41,794 nt of DNA. Origin: Candidatus Thioglobus sp. Its GTDB lineage: Bacteria > Pseudomonadota > Gammaproteobacteria > PS1 > Pseudothioglobaceae. Shown here in pieces: positions 1 to 8,219 of this stretch. The stretch spans positions 1 through 41,794 of the forward strand of contig JAOMCO010000010.1 of NCBI GenBank assembly GCA_028345055.1. The letters run 5' to 3'. The notes beneath the pieces were generated by a model. That model made no database searches, had not been told where the DNA came from, and was given only the letters and a program-made list of their open reading frames with translations. The position numbers were made by a program, and so were the translations under genes. The first letter of the stretch is position 1. Every line of letters begins with the position of its first letter.

Positions 1-2025
1 CTTCCACCAACCTCAAGAAATAATGTTGTTGAGTGGATAGGGCATGCATTAGAAGAAAAAGAAGGTTTGATTGCTTTAAGATATTTTTTTATTGAGCTTG
101 CTTTAAATGGAGAAAATTTAGGTGTGTATGCTATTGAAGAGCACTTTAATAAGGAATTACTAGAAAATAGAAGGTCTCGTGAAGGCATTATATTTTCAGC
201 AAAACCCAACCAAATAAAAATATTTAATGAAAAGAAAATAAGCAAGGATCTCAATAAAAAAAATCAAATTAGATTTTTACAATCTGCATTACAAAGTGTA
301 AAAAATAATGAATTAGAAATCGAAAGAATTTTTGATTTAGAAAAATTTGCATCACATTTTGCAATTATAGATTTGATGGACGGTTATCATGCAGTTGGCG
401 ATAACTCTATCTATTATTTAAATCCTGTAACAAACTTAATAGAGCCTATTACTCGTGAATATAATTCCTTACGCTATTCTGATGGGCAGCCAAATGTTGA
501 AAAGTTGATGATCGACCTTTATCAGGGGGAGGGAGAAAGCTGGGCTTTTGCAAATAAGCTTTTTAAAAATAATGAGTTTACTGAAAAATATTTGATAAAA
601 CTTTCAAGATTATCAAATAAACAATACCTTGATGAATTTTTTGAAGAAATAGATGAAGATTTGAGTCAACAAATAAACATAATTTATAGAGAAGATCCTT
701 TTTATAAATTTCCCAAAGAATATCTGTATGAAAGGCAGGGACAAATCAAAGCATGGCTAAATAAAGATTTAATGATTGTTGCTAATGTTAATGAAGATAA
801 TGATTCTTTATTGAGCGTTCGGGTTAAAAACGATTCGCCATTTCCTATTGAATTGATTAAAATTTTTTCAACTAATCAAAGTTTCGAATTGTTTTTAGAT
901 AATATAGTTCTTCCACGAAGTGAAATATCCCTTTCAATTGAGTCAGAGCAAAATATAAATATAAATGAACTTAATTACAGTTATCAAATTCATGGTATTC
1001 AGAACCTACCCAGAGATTCGATCGTGGTTCCAAAATCATTTATTAGGGAGCTTACATTATCTAAGTTATGGAATACGTCGAATGAATATTTATTTAATAA
1101 TAGTGATATAAAAGTAGATTACTCCAATAACATAATTTTCTTTGATAATAAAGTTCATGACATAGAAAAAGACATATTCATTCCTGAAAATTTTATTGTG
1201 AAAGGAAAACCTGGTTTAATATTAAATCTTTTAAATGGTGCTTCTATTTATTCAAAATCTGCATTCAATTTTAATGGTTCAATAATTGACCCTATTAAAT
1301 TTACGTCATCAGATCGCAAAGGAGGAGGTCTGGTTATTATCTCTCCAAAAACAGAAAGCATATTTATAAATACTATTTTTGAACATCTAACCTCACCCAA
1401 TCTTGGAAGTTCAGGTTTAACTGCTAGTATAACAATCTATGATACCGATGCTTCTTTTCATGACTGTATTCTTGCAATGAATGAATCTGAGGATTTTTTA
1501 AATTTGATAAATTCAAAATATGAACTAAGTAATTTAGATTTCAAATCTGTGAAAAGTGATGCTTTTGATAGCGATTATTCAAACGGTATAATAATTAATA
1601 GCATTTTCACTGATATCGGAAATGATGCTATGGATTTTTCTGGAAGCATATCTGAACTATCTGAAATTAGAATTGATGGAGTTGGAGATAAGGTTTTAAG
1701 TGCTGGCGAAAAGAGTAAGATTTCAGGCAAACATATTGATATTTTAAATGCTGAAATAGGGATAACAAGTAAAGACCTTTCTGAAGTCGATCTTATCAAT
1801 GTGAAGATCAAGGATACAAGATTGGGTTTTGCTGTTTTTCAGAAAAAAGCAGAGTATGGCCCAAGTAAAGCTAAAGTTGCTGAGCTAGAAATGACAAATG
1901 TTGACTTTGTTCATTTAGTAGATCTTAATTCAACTTTAAATTTAAATGGAAAAGATGTGATTAATAAACGTCCCAAAGTAGAAAATTTTCTATATGGAGC
2001 TAATTTTGGTAAGAGTAGTAATTAG
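1..2025 (+). CDS. CotH-like protein with C-terminal beta-helix region (5' end outside window)
   Basis: The reading frame is open from the first base, so the gene is cut by the window edge; the first in-window start codon at 67 is probably internal. The first 250 residues resemble the CotH kinase-like family: a segment around FIELALNGENLGVYAIEEH, then an Asp-Gly and Asn-containing stretch (IDLMDGYHAVGDNS) and IEPITREYNSLRYSD, which correspond to the conserved family blocks. The C-terminal 250 or so residues are rich in short repeated Asn/Asp/Ile strands (INTIF, IINSIFTDIGNDAMDFSG), as in right-handed parallel beta-helices. This suggests an exported or surface-associated protein. The substrate is not known. 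The neighbours (dioxygenase, methyltransferase, lipoprotein) do not form a recognisable pathway. Confidence 0.6.
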   Translation, partial: LPPTSRNNVVEWIGHALEEKEGLIALRYFFIELALNGENLGVYAIEEHFNKELLENRRSREGIIFSAKPNQIKIFNEKKISKDLNKKNQIRFLQSALQSVKNNELEIERIFDLEKFASHFAIIDLMDGYHAVGDNSIYYLNPVTNLIEPITREYNSLRYSDGQPNVEKLMIDLYQGEGESWAFANKLFKNNEFTEKYLIKLSRLSNKQYLDEFFEEIDEDLSQQINIIYREDPFYKFPKEYLYERQGQIKAWLNKDLMIVANVNEDNDSLLSVRVKNDSPFPIELIKIFSTNQSFELFLDNIVLPRSEISLSIESEQNININELNYSYQIHGIQNLPRDSIVVPKSFIRELTLSKLWNTSNEYLFNNSDIKVDYSNNIIFFDNKVHDIEKDIFIPENFIVKGKPGLILNLLNGASIYSKSAFNFNGSIIDPIKFTSSDRKGGGLVIISPKTESIFINTIFEHLTSPNLGSSGLTASITIYDTDASFHDCILAMNESEDFLNLINSKYELSNLDFKSVKSDAFDSDYSNGIIINSIFTDIGNDAMDFSGSISELSEIRIDGVGDKVLSAGEKSKISGKHIDILNAEIGITSKDLSEVDLINVKIKDTRLGFAVFQKKAEYGPSKAKVAELEMTNVDFVHLVDLNSTLNLNGKDVINKRPKVENFLYGANFGKSSN

Positions 2026-2372
2026 TGAGGATAATGAATTAATAAGGTTTCAATGTATAAAATAATATTTTCTATGATTAAAAGTAGCAACGTATTAAAG
2101 TAGTTTCTAATTTTGATAATCTGTGTAAATAATTGACTTACATCAAGACTATATTCCTTATCTTTTCAATCATTACCCTGAGAATTAACTTTTAGCCTTA
2201 AAATCTATAAGTTTGATGTTGATTGTGATGTTTTTGCTTTTCTTAATAGCACTGAATTATAGATTAAGTAAGGCCAAATGATGAAAAAACAATTTATTGC
2301 ATCAATACCTATTAAATTATAATATGCGTACTAATTGTATTATTGTTTGCTACATTTTTGAGGAGTTTTAAG
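2026..2372. other. AT-rich intergenic region
   Basis: About 350 bases between two plus-strand genes. I see no convincing ORF, RNA gene or hairpin terminator. The only functional signal is the GAGGAG at 2360-2365, which serves the next gene. Confidence 0.5.
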
Positions 2373-3431
2373 TTGAATGTATTTTTGAAGTCTAAAATTA
2401 ATTCTCTTGGAAGATTGTTGCTTTTTCGAGATAAGGATATATTCTATAAGCCATATTATGGTTCTTTAGACTTCTTTCGACTAGCTATATATAATATATT
2501 TGCACCAGGAAGGATTCTAAATAGAATTCGATATAAACGTTTTCCAGTTTCCAAGCCAAAAGTACCTGTTCTAGATAATTCTCTTGTCGTTAAACCAGGT
2601 GATTTATCATTTGACGATCTCGTTGAGCTTACTGCAGCTACGATAAGTCGGCATGGTGCAGCAGTTGTAGATGGATTCTTTTCTGAAAAATATATAAAAG
2701 AATTTAGGAATAAACATTCTAGCTTTTTTCCTTCTTCAATGACTGATTCTAGTAATGTGCCAGAAATCTTTGAAGGTGGGACAATGTCTCTAGATATTCA
2801 GGATTTATGGATGAATGAGTTTATTGTGAAAGTGATTCAAAAATATATAGGTCGTCTACCTTATGCCCGACGATATGCTGAGGTTTGTGAAATACGACCT
2901 CGTCGTAAAACTACAAGCCGTGATTTCTCTCGCCCAAACTGTAATGGCAATCGCCTTCTTGCAGAAGAATGGCATGTTGACCATTCTTGCTTAATTCAAG
3001 CAGCAGTGTTCTTCGATGATGTTGTTCCTGATGGGAGTCATATGGAGGTTATTTCAGGCACGAATAGAATGCCATGTAGTCCCATGACCCTGTCACATGA
3101 ATATGTTGAGAAAAGTCATTGGGCTTCAAAAGTATTGCCCTGTGTTGGTAAAAAAGGATCTATACAATTTCATTGTGGTAATGTTTATCATCATCTTAAT
3201 GCAGAGCCTCTTAACTCGAGATGTTGGCTAAAATTTGAATTTACTTCTGGTCCTAATATCATGACTTCTCCAGAAGGTATTTATAGTCTTTTAGCGGGCA
3301 CAACGAATTATAAAGATCTTACTTCAGAGAGAAAGCAAATACTTAGTGGTATTCTCCCTCTTAAATCTAATAAGGGATATCAGCCGCATCATCGCGGTGG
3401 CTTTGTACCAGTAAAGTACAAAGGAATATGA
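2373..3431 (+). CDS. PhyH-type Fe(II)/2-oxoglutarate dioxygenase
   Basis: A 352-residue protein of the phytanoyl-CoA dioxygenase-like superfamily. The iron ligands are visible as the H-x-D of EEWHVDHSCLIQAAVFFDD and a distal His in GNVYHHLNAEP, followed by the Arg of SRCWLKFEF, which would bind 2-oxoglutarate. The string PDGSHMEVISGTN is typical of the core fold. The first 60 residues are basic and hydrophobic and look like an extension. The start is uncertain: the frame is open from a TTG at 2343, but the TTG at 2373 lies 7 nt after GAGGAG and is preferred here. Hydroxylation of a small molecule or lipid is the likely chemistry; the substrate cannot be read from the sequence. It stands alone between long AT-rich spacers. 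Confidence 0.65.
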   Translation: MNVFLKSKINSLGRLLLFRDKDIFYKPYYGSLDFFRLAIYNIFAPGRILNRIRYKRFPVSKPKVPVLDNSLVVKPGDLSFDDLVELTAATISRHGAAVVDGFFSEKYIKEFRNKHSSFFPSSMTDSSNVPEIFEGGTMSLDIQDLWMNEFIVKVIQKYIGRLPYARRYAEVCEIRPRRKTTSRDFSRPNCNGNRLLAEEWHVDHSCLIQAAVFFDDVVPDGSHMEVISGTNRMPCSPMTLSHEYVEKSHWASKVLPCVGKKGSIQFHCGNVYHHLNAEPLNSRCWLKFEFTSGPNIMTSPEGIYSLLAGTTNYKDLTSERKQILSGILPLKSNKGYQPHHRGGFVPVKYKGI

Positions 3432-3616
3432 TTGATATTTATATAAGATAAATTTTACAACTGGAACTGACTCGCTAAATATATCAACTTATTATAATGT
3501 TTGTATTTCCTGTAATATTAACTTCAAAAAGAAGATAATGAAGAGATCTTAGTAATGGAAGATAGAAATCAAATTTGCTATTCTATATATTTAAAGACAT
3601 TAGTATCTTTTCTTTT

Positions 3617-4291
3617 TTATTGATCTAAAGAGCAATCAAACGCAATATTTCGTGCAAATAATTTAGGAAAAATTTCTGATTTCTTTTTTCCACCCTTGAG
3701 AATTTCTATTTTTTTAATTATAAAAAAAACTGATAACAACTTCATAACATCTTGATAAGAAAAAAATTGTAGATGAGTTGGGTCTCCAGAAATCAATAAT
3801 TTTCTTCCTCTTAGAATTTGAATGCGATCCTTAAGATGGTATGCCAAAGGAAGATTCCCAATAAATCGGCCATCCTTTTTAAGAACTCGCTTAATTTCTT
3901 CTAAGGTAATCATAGGATAGGGCAAATGCTCTAATACTTCTGCCAAAACAACAATATCAAAACTATCATCTGGAAAAGGGAGTGTTTCATTTAAGTTTAT
4001 TATTTGAGTTTCTAGATCATAATTATCTTTTGCATAAGATAGTGCTTTTTCATCAATATCACCAATAGTCACTTTATTGTTTTTACAAAAATATCTTGAT
4101 AAAGTTCCATCTCTACCTCCCAAATCTAGGACTTTTTTATTTTTGCCAATCCATTTAGAAAATAACGAACCTCTTTCTTTTTCTAAAAAACTTTGATTTA
4201 ATCTATTACCAGTTAAATGATGGTTTTCATAAAAAGATTGTATTAAATTTTTTTTCATTTTTTTTATTTTATGTTTTTTGCTAATATTCAC
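3617..4291 (-). CDS. Class I SAM-dependent methyltransferase
   Basis: A 224-residue protein with a Methyltransf_11-like fold. Motif I is KVLDLGGRDGTLSRYF, followed by the acidic GDIDEKAL, then PFPDDSFDIVVLAEVLEHLPYP, and a post-motif helix with LEEIKRVLKKDGRFIGNLP. The C-terminal part is basic. The start is uncertain because the first 15 residues are lysine-rich; a second Met at residue 12 (MKKNLIQ) is equally possible. Similar proteins often act in surface glycan or lipid modification. The gene is transcribed opposite to both neighbours and no partner is visible, so the substrate is unknown. Confidence 0.7.
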   Translation of the reverse strand: MNISKKHKIKKMKKNLIQSFYENHHLTGNRLNQSFLEKERGSLFSKWIGKNKKVLDLGGRDGTLSRYFCKNNKVTIGDIDEKALSYAKDNYDLETQIINLNETLPFPDDSFDIVVLAEVLEHLPYPMITLEEIKRVLKKDGRFIGNLPLAYHLKDRIQILRGRKLLISGDPTHLQFFSYQDVMKLLSVFFIIKKIEILKGGKKKSEIFPKLFARNIAFDCSLDQ

Positions 4292-4723
4292 TCAACGGCA
4301 TTTTCATTCATCAAATAGAGAGATTATTTATTTTTTTCAAGATATGCTGCACTATAAGAAATACCTAAGGGAATTCGGAGGATGATAAATTTATACGATG
4401 CTATATTATTATCTGTTATTTTTTTGACATAATAAGGCCAGATTAGTAATATGCGTTTTATCATTATAATTTCTATAAATTATCAAGTAAAACTTACATT
4501 ATGATTTTGCAATATAATGTTTTTATAGTTTGATTATACATATTTCATTTAGTGTAAGATTTAGAAATAAGAGGTTAAAAAATTAAAGATTTACTCACTA
4601 GAATCTAGAAATTTAAGTTAATCACTTCATTCACAATAAATCAATAATTGAGTTAAATTAATTATGGGTTAAAGTTTATGGTGTAACATTATTGAACAAC
4701 TCAACTTTATAACCTTATAGAAA
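4292..4723. other. AT-rich intergenic region
   Basis: A 430-base region between the divergent methyltransferase and lipoprotein genes. It is strongly AT-rich and must hold both promoters, but no single -35/-10 pair stands out. I see no RNA gene, repeat or long hairpin. Confidence 0.4.
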
Positions 4724-5203
4724 ATGTTGAATAATAGTATAGTTCAAAAAAGCAAATTATTTTTTGTTTTACTATTTAGTCTTGGCTTCTTAATTAGTTG
4801 CTCAAATATTGCTGAAAAAAGTCAGAATCAAACTCAAATTTTAATTGAATATGCATTATATGATTTTCCACTTCCAAGTGATTCTGAAATCCAAATGGAC
4901 AATACAGTCATTTTGGGAAGTGGTGATTTGTGGGCAGGTCAAATAATTCTATTAAGTGACACTTCTCCAGTTGAGTTAATTAAATTTTTTACTGAATCTG
5001 CTCAATCTTCTGGCTGGACACTAGGGTCTTCGACAATATCTGAAATGGTATTGTTAGTTTTTAATAATGATGAGAGAATTGCTACAGTAGAAATATCTAA
5101 AGGCAAAAAAAGTTTATTTAGCCTTTCTAAAACAAAAGTAAAAATAGCAATAAACCATCCAAATTCTATAAAAGAAAAACCAAATACTATCGAAGAATTC
5201 TAG
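4724..5203 (+). CDS. Hypothetical lipoprotein
   Basis: A 159-residue protein with a lipoprotein signal peptide: basic start (VQKSK), hydrophobic core LFFVLLFSLGFL and lipobox LISC, with Cys at about residue 26. The mature part has a short alpha/beta pattern (SPVELIKFFTESAQSSGWTLG) like small periplasmic domains that pair an amphipathic helix with a beta sheet, and a lysine-rich C-terminus. I do not recognise a specific family. It ends about 25 bases before the leftmost glmS-end copy at 5226, so it is the last chromosomal gene before the stack of integrated elements. Confidence 0.65.
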   Translation: MLNNSIVQKSKLFFVLLFSLGFLISCSNIAEKSQNQTQILIEYALYDFPLPSDSEIQMDNTVILGSGDLWAGQIILLSDTSPVELIKFFTESAQSSGWTLGSSTISEMVLLVFNNDERIATVEISKGKKSLFSLSKTKVKIAINHPNSIKEKPNTIEEF

Positions 5204-5225
5204 ATAATCTAATAGTAAACCAAAA

Positions 5226-5243
5226 CTACTCTACAGTAATGGA
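5226..5243 (-). repeat. glmS 3'-end copy 1 (att-like)
   Basis: On the minus strand the codons are TCC ATT ACT GTA GAG TAG, Ser-Ile-Thr-Val-Glu-stop. This is the terminus of GlmS with silent differences and one Val/Ile change. Confidence 0.7.
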
Positions 5244-5269
5244 GTAGATTTCAGGACATTTTCTTCAAG

Positions 5270-5512
5270 TTAGTCTTCTTTGCAAACCGTTCTGTAGATA
5301 GTTGCATAATTTGCAGATGCTGAAGAATAAAATAATGCTTTTTCTTCCTTTTTTTCTTTCCAATTTATATCTGCAAGAATAAGAAAAGTTCCAATCGCAT
5401 TGTAAATTTCTAGACAAGTTTCTTTTGAATAAGGTTGAATTTCTTTATCTGCAAAACTTATGTTAGTGATAAGTATTAATATTGAGAAAAGAAATATGAT
5501 TACTTTTTTCAT
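5270..5512 (-). CDS. Small secreted hypothetical protein
   Basis: An 80-residue protein with a clear Sec signal peptide: MKKV, a hydrophobic core (IIFLFSILILITNI) and a likely cleavage site after SFA. The mature part of about 59 residues contains two cysteines (ETCLEIYNAIG and TVCKED) that could form a disulfide, and is otherwise helical and charged. It is the only gene of a 363-bp element bounded by glmS-end copies and internal inverted repeats. I do not recognise the family. A secreted cargo protein in so small an element is unusual. Confidence 0.55.
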   Translation of the reverse strand: MKKVIIFLFSILILITNISFADKEIQPYSKETCLEIYNAIGTFLILADINWKEKKEEKALFYSSASANYATIYRTVCKED

Positions 5513-5570
5513 ATGTTATATTCTACTAGAATTTGTTACTATAGTAAGGACTGATAGAATGTCCTGAAAA

Positions 5571-5588
5571 CTATTCCACTGTAATCGA
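5571..5588 (-). repeat. glmS 3'-end copy 2 (att-like)
   Basis: On the minus strand the codons are TCG ATT ACA GTG GAA TAG, Ser-Ile-Thr-Val-Glu-stop. The last 12 nt, ACAGTGGAATAG, are identical to the end of the intact glmS at 17509-17520. Confidence 0.75.
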
Positions 5589-5648
5589 GTGTTATTAAAG
5601 AAATTATTATAATTTTCTATTTCAGAGTCTAATGAAATTTCTTTAATA

Positions 5649-5666
5649 CTACTTTACCGTGACCGA
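5649..5666 (-). repeat. glmS 3'-end copy 3 (att-like)
   Basis: On the minus strand the codons are TCG GTC ACG GTA AAG TAG, Ser-Val-Thr-Val-Lys-stop. It ends one base before the ATG of the next plus-strand gene. Confidence 0.65.
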
Positions 5667-6017
5667 ATGAATTTGGATTGTACCCTGCAAGAAAACGTTA
5701 TCCCATGTCTAGATTTCTCAATCGAATTTCAATCCAATAAACTCATTTATCAAAAAGAATACACTAAACGACAACAGATCATTTATCTTCATATCCATCA
5801 TCTTCACGATAGAGAAGAGTGGGGATATCAAAAGATATCCAATTGGTTGAATAAGAGTTCCATATTGACCCATACAGGAAAGAAATGGTTCTCTTCATCA
5901 GTTATCTCAGTCTTAAAGAGAAAACACGAGAGAGATCTAGTGAATGAACAGATTAGAAATCAACACTTTCCAAGTAAGGTTTCTAAGTTTGAAGTGAATT
6001 ACTATATTTTTGATTGA
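5667..6017 (+). CDS. Small recombinase-domain-like DNA-binding protein
   Basis: A 116-residue protein whose central part, WGYQKISNWLNKS and HTGKKWFSSSVISVLK, matches the pattern of the Recombinase domain (PF07508-like) of large serine recombinases: a short helix, a TP-G-KKW turn and a recognition helix. The catalytic resolvase domain is absent. It is clearly homologous to the 95-residue protein at 17121-17408: both share GKKWF, SVLKRKHERD and a C-terminal K-KF---YY pattern. The ATG abuts glmS-end copy 3, and the gene reads inward. An excisionase-like or att-binding accessory role is an inference. The name and exact function are unknown. Confidence 0.55.
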   Translation: MNLDCTLQENVIPCLDFSIEFQSNKLIYQKEYTKRQQIIYLHIHHLHDREEWGYQKISNWLNKSSILTHTGKKWFSSSVISVLKRKHERDLVNEQIRNQHFPSKVSKFEVNYYIFD

Positions 6018-6022
6018 TTCTA

Positions 6023-6412
6023 CTAAAGAAATAATAAACTATGAATTATTCTTCCTGGCATTAATGTAAATGTTCCAGCAGTTATTAATGCTCCTAAATA
6101 AACTCCAATCATCGTGTACATGTGAGAATAACGGTATTTTATTTTTTTTGTTTCTTTAAATTTTCTTATACTCCATATAGCATATATTAATGAAATTAAA
6201 GTAAACGGTATCAGCAAATGAATTGTTGAAAATTGACCAGGATTTAATGATTGAATAAAAACTGCTGATATTGAAACAATTACTAAGAAAAGTATCCAAA
6301 ACCATCCTAAACGTTTATGTAAAAAAGTACCTTTCTTTTTTAAGAAAATTAATAAACCAAGAGGTAATGCTAGTATTGCAAAAATTGCATGAAAAAAGAT
6401 TATTGAATTCAT
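6023..6412 (-). CDS. DUF2306-like integral membrane protein
   Basis: A 129-residue protein with four hydrophobic segments (about residues 3-24, 36-55, 63-82 and 98-118). It has the hallmark His residues and C-terminal pattern of the DUF2306 family: KRLGWFWILFLVIVSISA, IHLLIPFTLISLIYAIW, YSHMYTMIGVYLGALITAGTFTLMPGR. The function of the family is unknown. It converges with the preceding small gene, only 5 bases separating the two stops, and lies inside the relic element, so it may be cargo. Confidence 0.6.
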   Translation of the reverse strand: MNSIIFFHAIFAILALPLGLLIFLKKKGTFLHKRLGWFWILFLVIVSISAVFIQSLNPGQFSTIHLLIPFTLISLIYAIWSIRKFKETKKIKYRYSHMYTMIGVYLGALITAGTFTLMPGRIIHSLLFL

Positions 6413-6447
6413 AACTGATTAACCAACTAATAGGGTGCCATAAGGAG

Positions 6448-6465
6448 TCACTCAACAGTGACGGA
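6448..6465 (-). repeat. glmS 3'-end copy 4 (left att of the 11 kb element)
   Basis: On the minus strand the codons are TCC GTC ACT GTT GAG TGA, Ser-Val-Thr-Val-Glu-stop. It encodes the same peptide as native glmS, with synonymous or stop-codon changes in all six codons. It also contains a small dyad, GTCACT-caac-AGTGAC (6447-6462). Confidence 0.75.
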
Positions 6466-6468
6466 ATT

Positions 6469-6482
6469 GATTTGAGAGTACC
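6469..6482 (+). repeat. Left inverted arm of the 11 kb element
   Basis: GATTTGAGAGTACC is repeated exactly in inverted orientation at 17496-17509. In large serine integrase systems attP is an imperfect palindrome, so the inward P arms of attL and attR appear as terminal inverted repeats. This fits what is seen. Confidence 0.7.
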
Positions 6483-6496
6483 TCTTTTTGACCACC

Positions 6497-8218
6497 TCAA
6501 TTCCGATGGTTTTTTTTTGCGGTGTTACCACGACCACCTTTGAGTTTTGCAAGTTCACCAACATCAAGTTCCTTGTTTCCTTTGATGACATTATATCCTT
6601 TTGATTTATTCTTATCATCTTCATAAACAACACTATCACCAACAATTGGTTGCTTGAAATGAACTACTATTTTATGACCAACTTGTTTCTCTACTTCATC
6701 TCTATTAAATGCAAAAGTTGGTGATACAACAATAGTATCAATCATTCCTTCTAATAGTTCAGTTGTAGGTTTTTCAAATCTCTTGCTAATATCATCACCA
6801 TATTTTGTAATCCAATCTATCCAATCCTTTTTATTGTCTAACTCATAAATCTCTTCCACCAGAGTTGACTTCTTATCTTCAAGACTGCCTTTTTCCTCAT
6901 CTAATGTCTTTTTAATTTGTTTGTATATTGCATCATCTGTTTTCTTCAACATATGATTGACTTCATTCGTTGATATAGACTTCACAGTGAGTTCTATCTG
7001 ATTATCTACTGATTTAATAGTTCTCTCTCGCATCTTCTTTTCTATATCAATCTGCGAACTATCAATATCTTTCTTTGACATCACATCTTGTTTAAATCTC
7101 TCTTTAAGAATAGAAGAATTTGTCATTACTGACTTCACTTGACTGACTACGAAATCATCAGTCATATCCATATTCATACTTCTTCTATTATTACACTCCG
7201 CTACATTCTTACCTTTCCAGTAATTGTGTTTTGAAGAACAAAGATAGACTTTTTTATTGACTGTCATTTTTACATTACCAGTAAGTTTCTCACCACAATA
7301 ACATACAAGAAAATCACTCAACAAAGATGTGAATTGCCTTCTATTGTTTCCAGTATTTTTCATATTCTTTGCTAACATTTTCTGAACTCTATTAAACATT
7401 GAGTGAGAAATGATTGCATCAAAACGAATATCAAATTCCTCACCACTCTCTTTGTCAGTCCATTTATATTCACCGAGATATACTCTGTTCTTCAACATTG
7501 TATGAAGTGTGCCAATACTCCATAACTTTGCCCTTCGTGGTTTAACTCCTAAACTATCAAGATGTGATTTAAGTTCCTTTATTGCTTTGCCTTGTGCATA
7601 CATAGAGAATACTTTTTTAACTATTGCTGCTTCTTCTTTATCAATAGTCCATTTCTTATCTACATTTGCATAACCGAAGTTAATCGTGCCTCCCATAAAG
7701 ACACCACTTTCGCCATTCTGTCGTGATAGATGTCTTTTGCCACTAACAGACACTTCTCGTCTTTGTTGTCTATCAAATTGTTGAACTGATGTAAGAATAG
7801 TGTCCAACATCTCATCTTTCGCATCATTAAAGTTTCTGAGGGATCCGTTTTCACCTTCATACACTTTCGTTTTCTTTGGGATGAAGTAATTCTTCTTCAC
7901 CAATAAATCTTCAATTGTGTTTCTTGTCCAACGACTGCGTGAGTAGTACCAAATATTTTTGATACGACCAATTCGTATTCCCTCTTTCAATTCTTCATAA
8001 ACTGGTCTAACTGAACTGACAGATGAAAGACCACCTTCATTCATCTCAACATATTTCAGACCAAGTTTGTCTGCTACCTTTTGACCAAGATGTCTTTGAT
8101 TTTCAATTGAATGACCTTCATCAACTTGCCCTTGTGTTGAAACCCTCAAATAACAGAATAGACTTTCAACTTCTGCGACATTATTAACTGGGGCTGTGTT
8201 TCGTTTTGCGTTTGCCAT
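6497..8218 (-). CDS. Large serine recombinase (site-specific integrase)
   Basis: A 573-residue protein with an N-terminal resolvase domain (FCYLRVSTQGQVDEG, the catalytic Ser in RVS; then the arginine cluster WYYSRSRWTRNT). A recombinase domain follows around residues 185-300 (INFGYANVDKKW, KLWSIGTLHTMLKNRVYLGEYKW). A zinc ribbon (FLVCYCGEKLTGN with later Cys pair) and a C-terminal coiled coil rich in Lys/Glu complete it. This is the full large-serine-integrase layout. The ATG is one base after the stop of the small resolvase, implying translational coupling. A run of nine A (minus strand) lies near the 3' end. It presumably catalyses integration at the glmS end. Confidence 0.9.
   Translation of the reverse strand: MANAKRNTAPVNNVAEVESLFCYLRVSTQGQVDEGHSIENQRHLGQKVADKLGLKYVEMNEGGLSSVSSVRPVYEELKEGIRIGRIKNIWYYSRSRWTRNTIEDLLVKKNYFIPKKTKVYEGENGSLRNFNDAKDEMLDTILTSVQQFDRQQRREVSVSGKRHLSRQNGESGVFMGGTINFGYANVDKKWTIDKEEAAIVKKVFSMYAQGKAIKELKSHLDSLGVKPRRAKLWSIGTLHTMLKNRVYLGEYKWTDKESGEEFDIRFDAIISHSMFNRVQKMLAKNMKNTGNNRRQFTSLLSDFLVCYCGEKLTGNVKMTVNKKVYLCSSKHNYWKGKNVAECNNRRSMNMDMTDDFVVSQVKSVMTNSSILKERFKQDVMSKKDIDSSQIDIEKKMRERTIKSVDNQIELTVKSISTNEVNHMLKKTDDAIYKQIKKTLDEEKGSLEDKKSTLVEEIYELDNKKDWIDWITKYGDDISKRFEKPTTELLEGMIDTIVVSPTFAFNRDEVEKQVGHKIVVHFKQPIVGDSVVYEDDKNKSKGYNVIKGNKELDVGELAKLKGGRGNTAKKNHRN
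8174..8196 (+). repeat. Spaced motif copy 1 (CGACA-N11-GGCTG)
   Basis: It lies inside the first codons of the large recombinase gene, 22 bases from its start. Left flank is TG instead of AA. Confidence 0.55.
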
Positions 8219-8219
8219 T

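Larger units (their letters stand above)
5226..5588. mobile_element. Mini-element between two glmS-end copies
   Basis: A 363-bp unit. Each end carries an 18-nt copy of the glmS 3' terminus (5226-5243 and 5571-5588; both encode Ser-Ile-Thr-Val-Glu-stop on the minus strand). Just inside lie 12-bp perfect inverted repeats, TTTCAGGACATT at 5249-5260 and its complement at 5558-5569. The only gene is a small secreted protein. The arrangement is that of an integrated element whose attachment sites have palindromic arms. It has no recombinase of its own, so it is either a deletion relic or a non-autonomous passenger. Confidence 0.6.
5649..6465. mobile_element. Relic of a second integrated element
   Basis: This segment lies between glmS-end copies 3 and 4. 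It holds a small gene homologous to the end-proximal gene of the 11 kb element, in the same inward-reading position, and a DUF2306-type membrane protein. No recombinase gene is present, so it is probably what remains after deletion of a larger element. A right-hand inverted arm matching the left one (ATTTGGATTGTACC) is not convincing. Confidence 0.45.

Noticed and set aside
2140-2175. TTGACT with a downstream TATATT as a promoter
   Set aside because: The spacing is about 11 bases, too short for a sigma-70 promoter.
6413-6447. Right inverted arm of the relic element
   Set aside because: Only scattered matches to the left arm ATTTGGATTGTACC are seen; not enough to call.
6448-6645. Alternative reading frame ending in SVTVE after the A9 run of the large recombinase
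   Set aside because: The frame ends in SVTVE because it runs through the displaced glmS end; a programmed frameshift is possible but not needed. The normal frame ends at 6497.
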